A stretch of DNA of 64,000 bases from Trichodesmium sp050015995 (GTDB taxonomy: Bacteria; Cyanobacteriota; Cyanobacteriia; Cyanobacteriales; Microcoleaceae), in NCBI RefSeq assembly GCF_050015995.1, contig NZ_JBNHEP010000296.1:49866-113865 (forward strand), in the 5' to 3' direction. Shown one piece after another: positions 45,278 through 55,610 of this stretch; position 1 is the stretch's first letter; each line of letters begins with the position of its first letter. The translations under genes were made by a program, and so were the position numbers. The notes below the pieces were generated by a model that was not told where the DNA came from, did no database searches, and was given only the letters and a program-made list of their open reading frames with translations.

Positions 45278-47050
45278 TTAGAATCTCCAAGTAGTTCTCG
45301 TAATAATTACCCAAAGAGGCTCATTTCTATCATCATGCTCCGGTTTTGTCTCGACAAAAAAACCATTGGTAATATTGATATTATTTGTAATCTGATAATC
45401 GTAGAAAAGTTGAAATTGTATAGAGGTGTCTGGGTCATCTTCACCATTGTCAATATGTGTCAGTTTTGGCTGTTGACCAACAGAAAAACCTAACATTCCA
45501 TTTTCAAATAGCAAGTCATCTACTGCTAACGTTAATGCCCAATGCCAAATATCTGCTTCATCTCCTTCGCGATCGCCTGCTTCTGCTTCAGCATTGCTAT
45601 AACCAACCCAACCAGCAATAGTAAACTGTGCCCATCGATAGCTACTTTGGAATCCAAAATGGTCTGCTGAAGTTGCTACTTTACCAAAAGGTTGTTGAGC
45701 ATTTTTGCTACCTGTAAAACCTGCTAAATTAACTAAATCTGCTGTATAATATGCTTTTACATAAGCAAAAGAAACATCCAAATCTTGGTTGAGTGAGCCA
45801 GTAAACTGAGCATAACCACTGTAGGTACCATTAAAAATTCCACCACCCTCTCTCGGGTCGTTCACTCTACCCGTACCACCACCAGGAGCGCCTCCAAGAT
45901 AGGCTAAGTCTAATCTCAAGTTATCGTTAATTTGATAACTATAACCTAAACCAGCACCACCTACTTGAATATATATGGTAGGGTTGTAAGCTGGAAATAG
46001 AGCAAGAGAACCTTTTGTACCACTGACCAGTTTAGGATTAAGGGCACGAGCCATCAAATCAAAATCAAGTCCAGCAGCTCCAACATAAAGACTCATCTTG
46101 CCATTGAGGGGAAAAATATAATAGACTTCGGTTAATCTTACTTGCTCATTGGTGTCAAAACCGAAGTTAAACAAGGTCGTATTTGTTTGTGTACCTCCAC
46201 TAACTCCTGGTAACCTTCCTGTTCTAAGTCTAGTTCTGAGGAAGTCTTGTCCTGTAAAGCTAGTATCAAAGTTTAAGGTTACGGCATGGCCAAAAGCTGT
46301 CTGAATGTTTTCAGTAGTCACAGTTGCTTGTTCTTCATCATCACTACTGAAAACATCATATAGAGCTAAGATTACTTCCCCTTTGAGCAAAGTTGTGGTA
46401 GAAAACTGATTAGCTTCCAGAATGTCTGTCCTAGTTTCCAAGGCATTGAGGCGGGACTTAAGATCGGCTATTTCTATGGCAAAATCTGCTTGTAATCGTT
46501 GGCTTTTTGCTAAGTCTTCTTGGGAAATATAGCCCTCATCGAATTCTTCTATCAGACTTTGAATAACTTGTAAACATTCGTTCAGATTTGCTGCAAATTC
46601 ATATCGACTGATGGCTCTATTGCCACTAAATGTAGCATTTGGGGAGGCTAATAGACAACCATAACGTTCTGCTAATCCTTGGAGGGCACTGTAGGCCCAA
46701 TCTGTAGGGAGAACGTCACTCAGTTGATTGACAGAGTTAACTCTTTCTAATGGGGGAGATATTTCGGAAGGTTGGTTGAGTTGATTATATTGTTCTATTT
46801 GTCCTAAAGTATCGTTAGTTTGCTCCTTGAGTGTGGTTGTGGTTTCCTGGTTCGAGTTGGCAAGTGGTTGAGATTTGGGCGGAGGTTGGTTGAGTGAGTT
46901 GTACTCCTGTATTTTTTCTAAAATCTGGGCAGTTTGGTCAATAGTTTTATTTGATAGTTGCTTCTGAGCTTTACTGCTGGGAGCAATAGATAAAACAAAT
47001 CCTATTCCTAAAACTAGGGGAAATATTAGAACATAATGTTTACATCCCAT
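45278..47050 (-). CDS. SLH-domain porin, copy 3
   Basis: A 590-residue third copy. The start is slightly changed (MGCKHYVLIFPLVLGIGFVL). The shared block from the linker through DILEANQFSTTTLLKG is the same as in copy 1. The barrel has its own first third (VILALYDVFSSDDEEQATVT) but shares the Gly-rich loop GGAPGGGTGRVNDPREGG with copy 2, and ends IITRTTWRF. It is the first gene of the porin array in the direction of transcription. The three copies probably arose by tandem duplication and are kept similar at their N-terminus. Confidence 0.93.
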   Translation of the reverse strand: MGCKHYVLIFPLVLGIGFVLSIAPSSKAQKQLSNKTIDQTAQILEKIQEYNSLNQPPPKSQPLANSNQETTTTLKEQTNDTLGQIEQYNQLNQPSEISPPLERVNSVNQLSDVLPTDWAYSALQGLAERYGCLLASPNATFSGNRAISRYEFAANLNECLQVIQSLIEEFDEGYISQEDLAKSQRLQADFAIEIADLKSRLNALETRTDILEANQFSTTTLLKGEVILALYDVFSSDDEEQATVTTENIQTAFGHAVTLNFDTSFTGQDFLRTRLRTGRLPGVSGGTQTNTTLFNFGFDTNEQVRLTEVYYIFPLNGKMSLYVGAAGLDFDLMARALNPKLVSGTKGSLALFPAYNPTIYIQVGGAGLGYSYQINDNLRLDLAYLGGAPGGGTGRVNDPREGGGIFNGTYSGYAQFTGSLNQDLDVSFAYVKAYYTADLVNLAGFTGSKNAQQPFGKVATSADHFGFQSSYRWAQFTIAGWVGYSNAEAEAGDREGDEADIWHWALTLAVDDLLFENGMLGFSVGQQPKLTHIDNGEDDPDTSIQFQLFYDYQITNNINITNGFFVETKPEHDDRNEPLWVIITRTTWRF

Positions 47051-47135
47051 GTTTTGAGTTTGATAATTTTATTGGCGGTACGAAAAGCATTATGATTTTA
47101 ATACGCAAAGGAAACTATCTTGAATATTAAGTTTT

Positions 47136-47327
47136 ATGAGCGACTCGTCACCAAAATTCTATATAATCAAGAAACCAGAGGAAACCTGTGAAATTTTAGC
47201 TGCTGAAGAGGTGGAACAAAAAAAAGACCCCAATATTGTAGAAACATGGGGTCCATTTAATTCTGTTGAGGAAGCGATCGCCCGTCGTGTAGGATTAATT
47301 AGAAGTGGCAAGTGTAAACCACATTAA
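47136..47327 (+). CDS. Small conserved cyanobacterial protein of unknown function
   Basis: A 63-residue protein, MSDSSPKFYIIKKPEETCEI ... VETWGPFNSVEEAIARRVGL then IRSGKCKPH. The GPF-S-EEAIARRVGLIR-GKC pattern is that of a short conserved protein I associate with cyanobacterial genomes; function unknown. It diverges from porin copy 3 with an 85-bp space, so the two promoters are back to back. Confidence 0.7.
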   Translation: MSDSSPKFYIIKKPEETCEILAAEEVEQKKDPNIVETWGPFNSVEEAIARRVGLIRSGKCKPH

Positions 47328-47466
47328 CGAAGTCAGAAGTCAGAAGTCAGAAGTTAAATTTTTACCTTATTATTAGGTCTAAAAAGCTAAAAAAGTTAGA
47401 ATTTTGGGCAGACAAGGGCAAAAAAATTACTCCCTGACTCCCCTACTCCCCTACTTCCCCAGTCCT

Positions 47467-48756
47467 CTAGTTACCAAACTGAGCTTTCTTGTTTTGCACA
47501 CCAGCAATTTCTTGAGTCAAGATATCTAATGCTTTTGCGTATTGAGGATCGTCAATAGTACCTATTTGGTCACGATTTTTTCGCAAAGTTTCTTTTTGTG
47601 CATCTGTCAAAGATATTTCCACATCTGGTACAATTCCCTCATGGTTAATATCACGACCACTAGGAGTAAAGTATTTAGCGATCGTCACCGCTAACCCTGC
47701 ACCTTTGCCAACACCGCGTACTGACTGCACTAACCCTTTACCAAAAGTCTTAGTACCTACTAATGTAGCTCGGTTATTATCTTGCAGCGCACCGGAAAGA
47801 ATCTCACTCGCACTTGCAGATCCTCCATCTACCATAATAACTAATGGCTTATCTGTCAAAGACCTATTATTAGCTTTCTGGCGATCGGTGACACCATTGC
47901 GATTTACCGTAGAAACTATATCTCCGCGATCGAGCCACATCCTAGCAATTTCGATACTAGCATATAGCAATCCACCAGGATTAGAACGTAAATCTAGAAT
48001 ATAGCCTGATACATTTTGAGTTTCCAAATCATCTATTGCCTCTCGCATCTCACCAGCAGCATTCGCACTAAATTGGTTTAAGCGGATATAACCAACTTGA
48101 CCAAGAGAACTTTCTTTCTGAGAATACTTAACAGGATGAATTTCAATTTTTGCCCGAACAATAGGAAACTCTATTTCCTGATTTTCTCGTTTAATAGTTA
48201 AAGTTACTTGACTACCAATTGGACCGCGAATCAGACTTACTGCCTGATTAATATCCATTCCCTCAGTGCTTTGACCGTCAATTTTGGTAATAATATCTTT
48301 AGCTTGAATACCTGCATCAAAAGCTGGAGTATCTTCTATTGGTGAAATTACTACCAATTTTTTTGTATCCTGGTCTTGGGTTAGCTGAATACCTACACCT
48401 GTTAGTTCCCCAGAAGTGTCTATTTGCATATTTTTAAACTCTTCGGGGTCCATGAAGCGAGTGTAAGGATCGCCTAGCTTTTCTAGCATTTCCCGAATTG
48501 CATCATAAGCTTGTTCGTCACTGGTATAAGTTTGATCGAGATACTCACTGCGAGTCGCTTTCCAGTCTATCTGATTGAAAGTACCATCTACATAAGTTTT
48601 ATCAATAATCTGCCAAACTTGGTCGATTAATTCTTTAGGATTGTTATTATTTAATGATGCTTGAGAAGAAAGATGAATACCAGCGCCAATCACAGTGACG
48701 CCTGTTAACATTAATGCTGTTGCACCAAGGATAAGACCACGTTTTGCTATAACCAT
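47467..48756 (-). CDS. C-terminal processing protease, S41 family (CtpA/B/C type)
   Basis: A 429-residue periplasmic/lumenal protease. It has an N-terminal membrane signal (GLILGATALMLTGVTVIGAG), a helical region (LIDQVWQIIDKTYVDGTFNQ), a PDZ domain (about 120-200, GVGIQLTQ to GSQVTLTIKR) and the serine-lysine catalytic dyad Ser315 in GGSASASEIL and Lys340 in TKTFGKGLVQ, 25 residues apart as in the D1 processing protease. Cyanobacteria carry three such genes: CtpA matures PSII D1, while CtpB and CtpC act more widely. Which one this is cannot be settled. Confidence 0.93.
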   Translation of the reverse strand: MVIAKRGLILGATALMLTGVTVIGAGIHLSSQASLNNNNPKELIDQVWQIIDKTYVDGTFNQIDWKATRSEYLDQTYTSDEQAYDAIREMLEKLGDPYTRFMDPEEFKNMQIDTSGELTGVGIQLTQDQDTKKLVVISPIEDTPAFDAGIQAKDIITKIDGQSTEGMDINQAVSLIRGPIGSQVTLTIKRENQEIEFPIVRAKIEIHPVKYSQKESSLGQVGYIRLNQFSANAAGEMREAIDDLETQNVSGYILDLRSNPGGLLYASIEIARMWLDRGDIVSTVNRNGVTDRQKANNRSLTDKPLVIMVDGGSASASEILSGALQDNNRATLVGTKTFGKGLVQSVRGVGKGAGLAVTIAKYFTPSGRDINHEGIVPDVEISLTDAQKETLRKNRDQIGTIDDPQYAKALDILTQEIAGVQNKKAQFGN

Positions 48757-49138
48757 TTTGTTTGTTGAATGAATTTAACTAGCTATTAGCTTTTAGCAGC
48801 TCTGGGTTTAAATCTCCGGTTTCTATAAACCGGAAAGTTCTAGGATGGGTTAATCCCCTTCTAAACGTTTACTGCTGACTGCTGGCTGTGCTATTGCTGA
48901 TTGCCTATTTAACTTTTCTGGCGCGAAGTCCGGCGCTGTAATTTTCAATTCAGCATTGGGATGAAAGCCAGAATATGATATATATATATTATTATCAACA
49001 CAGACGGAGGACATCACCTCTGTATAAACAGCGGCCAAATTTTTCAGGCTGAATAATCCCGTGTTGTCCCTTCAAAAATTAATAATTAACAATTATTATA
49101 AAGAAGAGGATTGGGCTAAAAGGAATTTTTTTCTTTTC

Positions 49139-49248
49139 TTGGTCGATTGGATATGGCGAGGAGACCTCGCCATCCCATCCTACGGACTGCTCCGCTTTCC
49201 GACCGCTGTCTTGGTCGATTGGATATGGCGAGGAGACCTCGCCATCCC
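49139..49248. repeat. Duplicated GGCGAGGAGACCTCGCC hairpin elements
   Basis: TTGGTCGATTGGATATGGCG followed by AGGAGACCTCGCCATCC occurs at 49139 and again at 49211; GGCGAGG/CCTCGCC forms the stem. A single relative is at 57840-57895, and a diverged one (GGATATGCCGAGG) at 53930-53960. Confidence 0.7.
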
Positions 49249-49249
49249 T

Positions 49250-49470
49250 CGACCGCTTTTTCTCCATTAATGGAGAGGCTTTATACCTTAATTTTTCGGT
49301 AAGTGCAAGGTCGGGGGTATGTCAAACAATAATTACTACATCAATAGCTATATCCAATAACGACCGCTTTTTCTCCATTAATGGAGAGGCTTTATACCTT
49401 AATTTTTCGGTAAGTGCAAGGTCGGGGGTATGTCAAACAATAATTACTACATCAATAGCTATATTCAATT
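49250..49470. repeat. 111-bp tandem duplication with IS605-like hairpin
   Basis: CGACCGCTTTTTCTCCATTA to ACATCAATAGCTATAT occurs twice with a period of 111 bp (49251, 49362) and very few differences. Each unit contains the stem TCTCCATTAATGGAGA followed by GGCTTTATACC, the same layout as the end hairpins of IS200/IS605 elements (compare 43085-43115). Confidence 0.75.
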
Positions 49471-50090
49471 TAGCATATATAACTATTACCCAGATTCACC
49501 CTTTTCGGTAAGTTTCAAGTCAAATTTCTATTCTAATAATCTATTGATAAATATTAGGGGATAGAAATTTGACAATTTCAGGACTTACGACCCAAACAAG
49601 AAACTAGGTTTATTGCCCTAATTATTGTTTTCTGCTATGGGTGTGAAATTTCCTCGAATCGCCCGGTTTCTGTGTGAGTCGTGAGTTGATTTTTTTCCTA
49701 TCCTGATTATCTTAATTTGGTTTAGTTGTTTTCAACTTTGTTTTAGGTATCTAAAATTATGATTTGTTTTTCAAGTTATTGAATATTTTTTTAACTATCT
49801 AAACTAACTAAGCACCTACACAGAATTATTTATACAAATAATGCCTATATAGCCAAGGTTTTATCCTCTAAAATGTGTAATTAATTTTGTTTCCCTGCTT
49901 ATTTATATTTAGAGACTCTCGATCAAACTAAAGATTAAGAGATATAGGATATAGGATATAGAATATTTAATATCGGTAGGTTAAGACATACAGTTTCCAA
50001 CTATAGTAAATAAAGGATTGAATTTTCATTTAACAAACCCTTTCTTGAACCAACCCTAATTCTTAATAATGAAAATGATATCGAAGTCAC

Positions 50091-50228
50091 TATAGTAATC
50101 CTATTTTATTCATGTCAAAAATCTTACTGCTTTTCAGGAAACAGGGAACACTTAACAGGGAACAGGTAAGAGTTTCAGTTTTTTTATTTACTTTTTGATT
50201 ACCTGCAACCTATGCGCGGATTGCTATA
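50091..50228. mobile_element. MITE of the TATAGCAATCCTA family (copy 1)
   Basis: Starts TATAGTAATCCTATTTTATT and ends GCGCGGATTGCTATA; inverted termini, degenerate at the right end. The core has CTTAACAGGGAACAGG and GAGTTTCAGTTTTTTTATTT shared with the copies at 53134 and 60213. Confidence 0.75.
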
Positions 50229-50422
50229 TAAATATCAAAATATCAATTACAACCTTTTATCTGATTCAATCAAACTAATAAATTGTCATGTTATCTGTAT
50301 CCAAACTAACCGATTTAGATTTCGGATAACTGATAGGAATAAAAGTTTAGCTTAATCTATTAGATAATTAATTTAGGAGTGCAGTAAAAATACACTCCCA
50401 CCATAAACATCTCAATTATAAA

Positions 50423-51643
50423 CTAGGGTTCAACCCAACGGCCATCAGCTTTAATTAAATTAATTAATTCTTCCACTCCTTGAGATTCGGGGACTTTCTT
50501 AATTTCTTCCCGCCCACGATATAATGAGATATAACCAGCTTGCTTGCCTACATAACCATAATCTGCATCAGCCATTTCTCCTGGACCATTAACAATACAA
50601 CCCATAACAGCAATATCCAATCCTGTCAGGTGTTTTGTTGCTTCCCGCACTTGATGCAGAACATCCTCAAGATTGAATAAAGTACGACCACAGGAGGGAC
50701 AAGCTACATACTCTACCATTGTTTTCCGCAGACCCAAGGCTTGGAGAATACCATAACAAACTGGAATCTCTTTTTCGGGTGCTTCAGTTAAAGATACGCG
50801 AATTGTATCGCCTATTCCTTCTGCTAAAAGTGTGGCAATACCAGCAGTAGACTTAATTCGACCATACTCTCCATCCCCCGCTTCCGTCACACCCAAATGT
50901 AGGGGGTAGGCCATACCTAGTTCATCCATCCGCTTGACCATCAACCGATAAGCAGCGAGCATTACTGGCACCCGTGAAGCTTTCAGAGAAATTACTAGAT
51001 TATAGTAGTCTAAAGATTCACAAATTTTGAGAAATTCTAGGGCAGACTCTACCATACCTTCTGGAGTGTCCCCATAAGTAAATAGCATCCTTTCCGCTAG
51101 GGAACCATGATTAACTCCAATGCGCATGGCTTTATTCTGGTCTCTGAGGGAGACTACCAGAGGTTCTAGGGTTTGGCGAATTTTATTACCTATTTCTTCA
51201 AATTCTGCTTGGGTATATTCATTTCTGCCAGTTTGTGGCTTTTCAAATACATATAAACCAGGATTAATTCGGACTTTATCAACGTGTTTTGCCACTTCCA
51301 GGGCTATTTTCATGCCGTTATGATGAACGTCGGCAACCAGTGGTACAGGTTTGTAGGTTTCTGCTAATTTCTGTTTGATATCTGCCAGAGATTTAGCATG
51401 GGCCATACTAGGAACAGTAACACGGACAATTTCGCAACCTATTTCATGTAAACGTCGAATAGCAGCTACGGAACCGTCAATGTCAAGGGTATCTTCATTG
51501 ATCATTGACTGGACAACGACTGGATTGCCACCACCGATGGTTATGTCACCTACTTTGACAGAACGGGTTTTTCGCCGATGGATAGTCGTGTCAAAGGCTG
51601 ATTGCTTTATAGGAGTTTTAGTTGGGTTTGCTAGGGTTTGCAT
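50423..51643 (-). CDS. ispG: 4-hydroxy-3-methylbut-2-en-1-yl diphosphate synthase (ferredoxin)
   Basis: A 406-residue enzyme of the non-mevalonate isoprenoid pathway that reduces methylerythritol cyclodiphosphate to HMBPP. The TIM-barrel part contains QSMINEDTLDIDGSVAAIRR, PLVADVHHNGMKIALEVAKH and RIGVNHGSLAERM. The [4Fe-4S] ligands are Cys315, Cys318 and Cys349 with Glu356 (VACPSCGRTLFN; VMGCIVNGPGEM). Length and motifs are canonical for the cyanobacterial type, which is fed by ferredoxin. It is monocistronic within long non-coding flanks. Confidence 0.97.
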   Translation of the reverse strand: MQTLANPTKTPIKQSAFDTTIHRRKTRSVKVGDITIGGGNPVVVQSMINEDTLDIDGSVAAIRRLHEIGCEIVRVTVPSMAHAKSLADIKQKLAETYKPVPLVADVHHNGMKIALEVAKHVDKVRINPGLYVFEKPQTGRNEYTQAEFEEIGNKIRQTLEPLVVSLRDQNKAMRIGVNHGSLAERMLFTYGDTPEGMVESALEFLKICESLDYYNLVISLKASRVPVMLAAYRLMVKRMDELGMAYPLHLGVTEAGDGEYGRIKSTAGIATLLAEGIGDTIRVSLTEAPEKEIPVCYGILQALGLRKTMVEYVACPSCGRTLFNLEDVLHQVREATKHLTGLDIAVMGCIVNGPGEMADADYGYVGKQAGYISLYRGREEIKKVPESQGVEELINLIKADGRWVEP

Positions 51644-52448
51644 AATATATCGTTATTTTTCTGTAGCGAACGGCTTAGTAGTCTATTGTTTTCTATCTTT
51701 CAGGTTGCCATATAATTGTCACTTATACTCTTTCACGAAAGTCAAAACTCAAAAGTCAAAAGTCAATAATTTTGATTATATGGGCTGAAAACTTTAACTG
51801 ACAATAATTTATGGCTATTATTTCCTAAATACAAGTTATTTATAAGATGATTTTTGGATTTTGAATTTGGTTTCTCAATTTGGACAAGGTAGCGATCGCT
51901 TGGCTAATGGCCAGATACCCTGGTTGTAGCTAGATGTGTGCCAGTTTAACGAAGTCAGAACTCAGAACTCAGAACTCAGAAGTTGTTTTTGTAACGGGGA
52001 TGGGTGAGCAACTCTCCAAAAACATTTCGCCGATCAAGGCGGGGTAAATGACCCAATTTTTTTGATAATCTCATCTATTAAAATCCCAAATTGATGAATG
52101 TTTGTGAGAAATAGTATCTGTGACGGGTGAGTAACCCAGATATTAGCTACTACAAAAAAGCGGATGCTGCGCTTTATAGAACCCATTTGGTATCTATATT
52201 GTGTGCTTAAATGGGGGGGTGGGGAGTGTGGGGAGTGTGGGGAGTGTGGGTAGATGGCGTGTATTATACCAAGCGTGAAAAAAGAATGCTATGCTTGAGT
52301 GAAACTTCAATTATTAAATAATTAACACAAGTAAATAACTTTTATATTTTTTTTACCAGTTAGTATTAATTATTCTTATATTTACTTCTCCCCTACTCCC
52401 CTACTCCCCTACTCCAGAAATTGTAGTAAACATTTATCAAACTGGTAT

Positions 52449-52537
52449 TAGACTTCTCCCAAAATTCTAAATTCAATCACTTATTGCCCATAAATTATCA
52501 ATTACTTCTCCCTATTCCCTCTTTTTTGGAGATACTA
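52449..52537. mobile_element. Degraded MITE of the GACNTCTCC family (copy 7)
   Basis: TAGACTTCTCCCAAAATTCT to TTTTTTGGAGATACTA with the ATAAATTATCAATTAC core in common with the other copies. The right terminus has one deviating base. Confidence 0.55.
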
Positions 52538-53133
52538 AATGGCTTCTATAAAGCTAATACCAATTCACTTTAAAGATGTCACAAATAGTTTTTAACTTTA
52601 AAAGTTAAATAATTTCCTAAAATTACTGTAGCATCAAAGTTTTAAGCTTATAAAATCATAATGTATGACTTTTGACTTTTGACTTATAACTTCCGTGAAA
52701 CGGTATAAGAAGTAGGGGGGACGATTCGGAAGGTTGTTGCTGGATAGCATTCAGCTATTAGCTGAAGTCAAAACTATTGGCTATAAATGATTTTAATTTT
52801 ATCAATTTTTTCATACTTTTTTGTAGTGCTATAATTGGATTGAATACTGATACCAATTTAATCAAATATTGCTACATTAGCTCTGTTTTTAGGAGTCAAT
52901 CCACCCCTAACCTTTCCCTGGAGGGTAACTCAGTCGGTAAGAATTCATAATATTTATTTTTTTTGAGAGTACAACTGTTCCACGATTGACTAAAAATAGT
53001 TTTATAACTATAAAAATTTGTTTTTTGTCACCAAGAAATAATTTGATTTTTACCCTCTACGTCGGCAGTAAATTTACTAACACTTTTGTCATCATTTTAC
53101 TGTAACTACCTATAGCAACTTACTGTAACTACC

Positions 53134-53270
53134 TATAGCAATCCTATTTTATTCGTGTCAAAAGTTTTACTGCTTTTTAGGGAATAGGGAACATTAAACA
53201 GGGAAAAGGTAAGAGTTTCAGTTTTTTTATTTACTTTTTGATTTGTCACAACCTATTTAGGATTGCTATA
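53134..53270. mobile_element. MITE of the TATAGCAATCCTA family (copy 2)
   Basis: Terminal inverted repeats TATAGCAATCCTATTT and AATAGGATTGCTATA-like (ATTTAGGATTGCTATA). The core is shared with the copies at 50091 and 60213. Confidence 0.8.
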
Positions 53271-54161
53271 TGCCTGAATTTGGTATTACACTTTGCAGGA
53301 AGGAAGGCAGAAGAGAAGAAAAGTTTTTGAAGTGTTTAGGAGCTAGATTTTATAGTCAGGGAGCATTTGTTATTTATTAAAAACTAGAAAGCTTACTGAT
53401 AACTATATAGGTAAAAAGGAAAGAAATGGGGAATGGGGAATAGGCAATAGGCAATAGTTACAGTTGTTAATTTTTCTGCATTTTTCCCTGACCTGACTCG
53501 GAAAATCTCAACTTTATGAATATTAATTGCATAATCTTTAGCACTTTTTTCCAGGTTTAGCACCACTTAAACTGATGATACATCAGGATTCTATCTTTAA
53601 TTCAGCAAACCCTAATTAAACATCTTGTTAATCTATTATTGCCTATTGTCTATTGCCTTTTTCAACTAAGAATTTTATTTGGCACGACTACTTAAATATT
53701 TTCATAATTTTAGATACACTTGCAATCATATTGTAACTATATTCAGTTTAATAGCTAGATACTTTACTCGAAAGAAGACAGAAAAAAAAGAAATATAGCG
53801 CTACGGGGAATTCAAAAGGCAAAATTCATTAATGGATAATGGATAATGGATAGTGGATAATTACCTCGGGTTTTAACCCTACGGAAATTGAATATAAAGA
53901 AATATTATTTCTTTTCTCGAGGGGAGATTGGATATGCCGAGGTTTCCTCGCCATCCCATCCTAAGGTCATGCTCCGCTTTCCGACCGCTTTTTCCCCTTG
54001 AAAGGGGAGGCTAATAAAGCTGAATTATTTAATTAATAATTAATAATTATTCGGTAAAAAGTAATCTCTAAGTGAGTTTCAGTATTTATAAATTTTCTAA
54101 TCTTTGTTTCGACTGCATTTACTCCTTCTCTCCTAGATAACTAAAGCCTTCCTCCTTCCTA

Positions 54162-55610
54162 CTAATATCTATTTACAAAACCTACAAAATTACTATAATC
54201 AATTTTGACTTGCTCCGCATATTGAAAAGCTACTTCATCGACTAATTCTCGAAATTTCTTATGCTTACCATCGGTGATTTTTGTCACTTGTTTTTCTAAG
54301 GAATTAGGAACTAATTTTTGATCAAAATCCTTATCTGCTCTAGCATGGTCAGTTGCCAGAATTTTTCCCCATTGTTGAGCAACTTCTATAAAACTATCTT
54401 TATCCTTTAATCTTTTAGTTTTAAGAGACTTTTTATAAGGAGATATTTCTCGGACAGAATAATCACCAGAAAAATCTCCATCAGCAGGATTATTATCCAC
54501 AAGTTCCATCCATCCTAAAAAATCATCAGCGTGTTTAATTAAAGCTTTATAAGCTTTGGCATGACGTTGGGCAGTATTATCAAATATACTGTCATAATTT
54601 AAGCGATCATATAAGCTAAATAATTCATAAGCAGGAGGTTGATACTGACGTTTAATATCGAGAATATGGTCATCATCTAAATCATCAGTTTCTCCTTCTA
54701 TTAACAAGTAATAACGTGGCGTTCCTAATGACCCTAATCCAGCATTTAATCTTTGAGCTACATCTTTAACTTTAAAATATTTTGAGTCATAACTTAGATT
54801 TCCAGAAAGGGTTTCACCATAAACTAGCATTTCTGATTCAATAACTTTTTTGGCATCAGATGCTATCCCTAAATCTTCATTTTCAAAGTCAAATAATCGT
54901 TTCTCTTCTACAATTTTAGTCCACTTATATAACATTCCTTGTCGTGTTTTTTCAGCAGCTTTTTCTATAGTCTTTTTCACCTCTCCACTGGTATTTTTTT
55001 CAGTAAAATATATCTGAGTCTCATCATCATTACCTACATAAGATTCTAGGGCATCTAGATAGCTTTCACTGAAGCTATCAATGATTTCTTTCTGGTCAGA
55101 TTTAGAGATAATATAATTATCTTCAGCCACTAAAATAATACTGGTTGCTAAACGCCACAAATCATATTGATAATCAGCAATTATTGACTCATCAAAGTCA
55201 TTTAGGTCAAAAATAATTTCTCCTTTATCGTTATTATAAGCGCCAAAATTATCAACGTGACAATCACCTAAAATCCAAGTTTTTGTTTTAGCATTACCAA
55301 ATTTACTAAGTCTACTATCATGCACAAAGTCTTGCCAAAATAAAGAATTTGTTGCTCGATAAAATTTAAATGACGATCGAGACATTCGAGCATATTTTTC
55401 AGCTTTTAAATCTTGGCGTTTCTGGGGATTAGCACCTGATAAAATTAAGTCTGTATCTAATTCAATAGACTCCAAAACTTTTTGAGTCCGCTGACTATTA
55501 TTAATAGATTGAGCTAAAGTTTGGTTAAATACAAAAAAAACATTTATTGTCAAAATTAAAATTATTACTATCAACCCAGTTCGGAAAATTTTATTCAACT
55601 GATTCATCAT
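54162..55610 (-). CDS. DUF2252 family protein
   Basis: A 482-residue exported protein. The N-terminus IFRTGLIVIILILTINVFFV is a signal or anchor segment. The body carries DUF2252 hallmarks: KYARMSRSSFKFYRATNSLF, LGDCHVDNFGAYNNDKGEII, FDLNDFDESIIADYQYDLWR, and the C-terminal DHARADKDFDQKL. The DxxxxNFG and DFD motifs recall the protein-kinase/aminoglycoside-phosphotransferase fold, so ATP- or nucleotide-dependent activity is possible, but no function is established. Its start codon overlaps the 3' end of the hydrolase gene by 20 bases, so the two are probably translationally coupled. Confidence 0.87.
   Translation of the reverse strand: MMNQLNKIFRTGLIVIILILTINVFFVFNQTLAQSINNSQRTQKVLESIELDTDLILSGANPQKRQDLKAEKYARMSRSSFKFYRATNSLFWQDFVHDSRLSKFGNAKTKTWILGDCHVDNFGAYNNDKGEIIFDLNDFDESIIADYQYDLWRLATSIILVAEDNYIISKSDQKEIIDSFSESYLDALESYVGNDDETQIYFTEKNTSGEVKKTIEKAAEKTRQGMLYKWTKIVEEKRLFDFENEDLGIASDAKKVIESEMLVYGETLSGNLSYDSKYFKVKDVAQRLNAGLGSLGTPRYYLLIEGETDDLDDDHILDIKRQYQPPAYELFSLYDRLNYDSIFDNTAQRHAKAYKALIKHADDFLGWMELVDNNPADGDFSGDYSVREISPYKKSLKTKRLKDKDSFIEVAQQWGKILATDHARADKDFDQKLVPNSLEKQVTKITDGKHKKFRELVDEVAFQYAEQVKIDYSNFVGFVNRY

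Larger units (their letters stand above)
48757..50422. other. 1.7-kb gene-poor region with tandem and dispersed repeats
   Basis: No gene is supported. It contains a hairpin CCGGTTTCTATAAACCGG near 48818, two copies of a TTGGTCGATTGGATATGGCG element (49139 and 49211), a 111-bp tandem duplication (49250-49470) and a MITE (50091-50228). These resemble palindrome-associated IS200/IS605-derived ends. Confidence 0.6.
51644..54161. other. 2.5-kb gene-free region with repeats
   Basis: No frame is convincing on either strand. It contains short heptamer arrays (AGAACTC near 51957-51980; GGGGAGTGT near 52222-52248; CCCCTACT near 52384-52414), a degraded MITE (52449-52537), a MITE (53134-53270), a duplicated TGTAACTACCTATAGCAA (53101, 53124), and a hairpin element near 53925-54010. 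Such low coding density is typical of Trichodesmium-like genomes. Confidence 0.6.

Noticed and set aside
52920..52950. tRNA-like string AACTCAGTCGGTAAG
   Set aside because: Looks like a D-arm, but no acceptor stem, anticodon arm or T-arm (TTCGA) can be placed around it.
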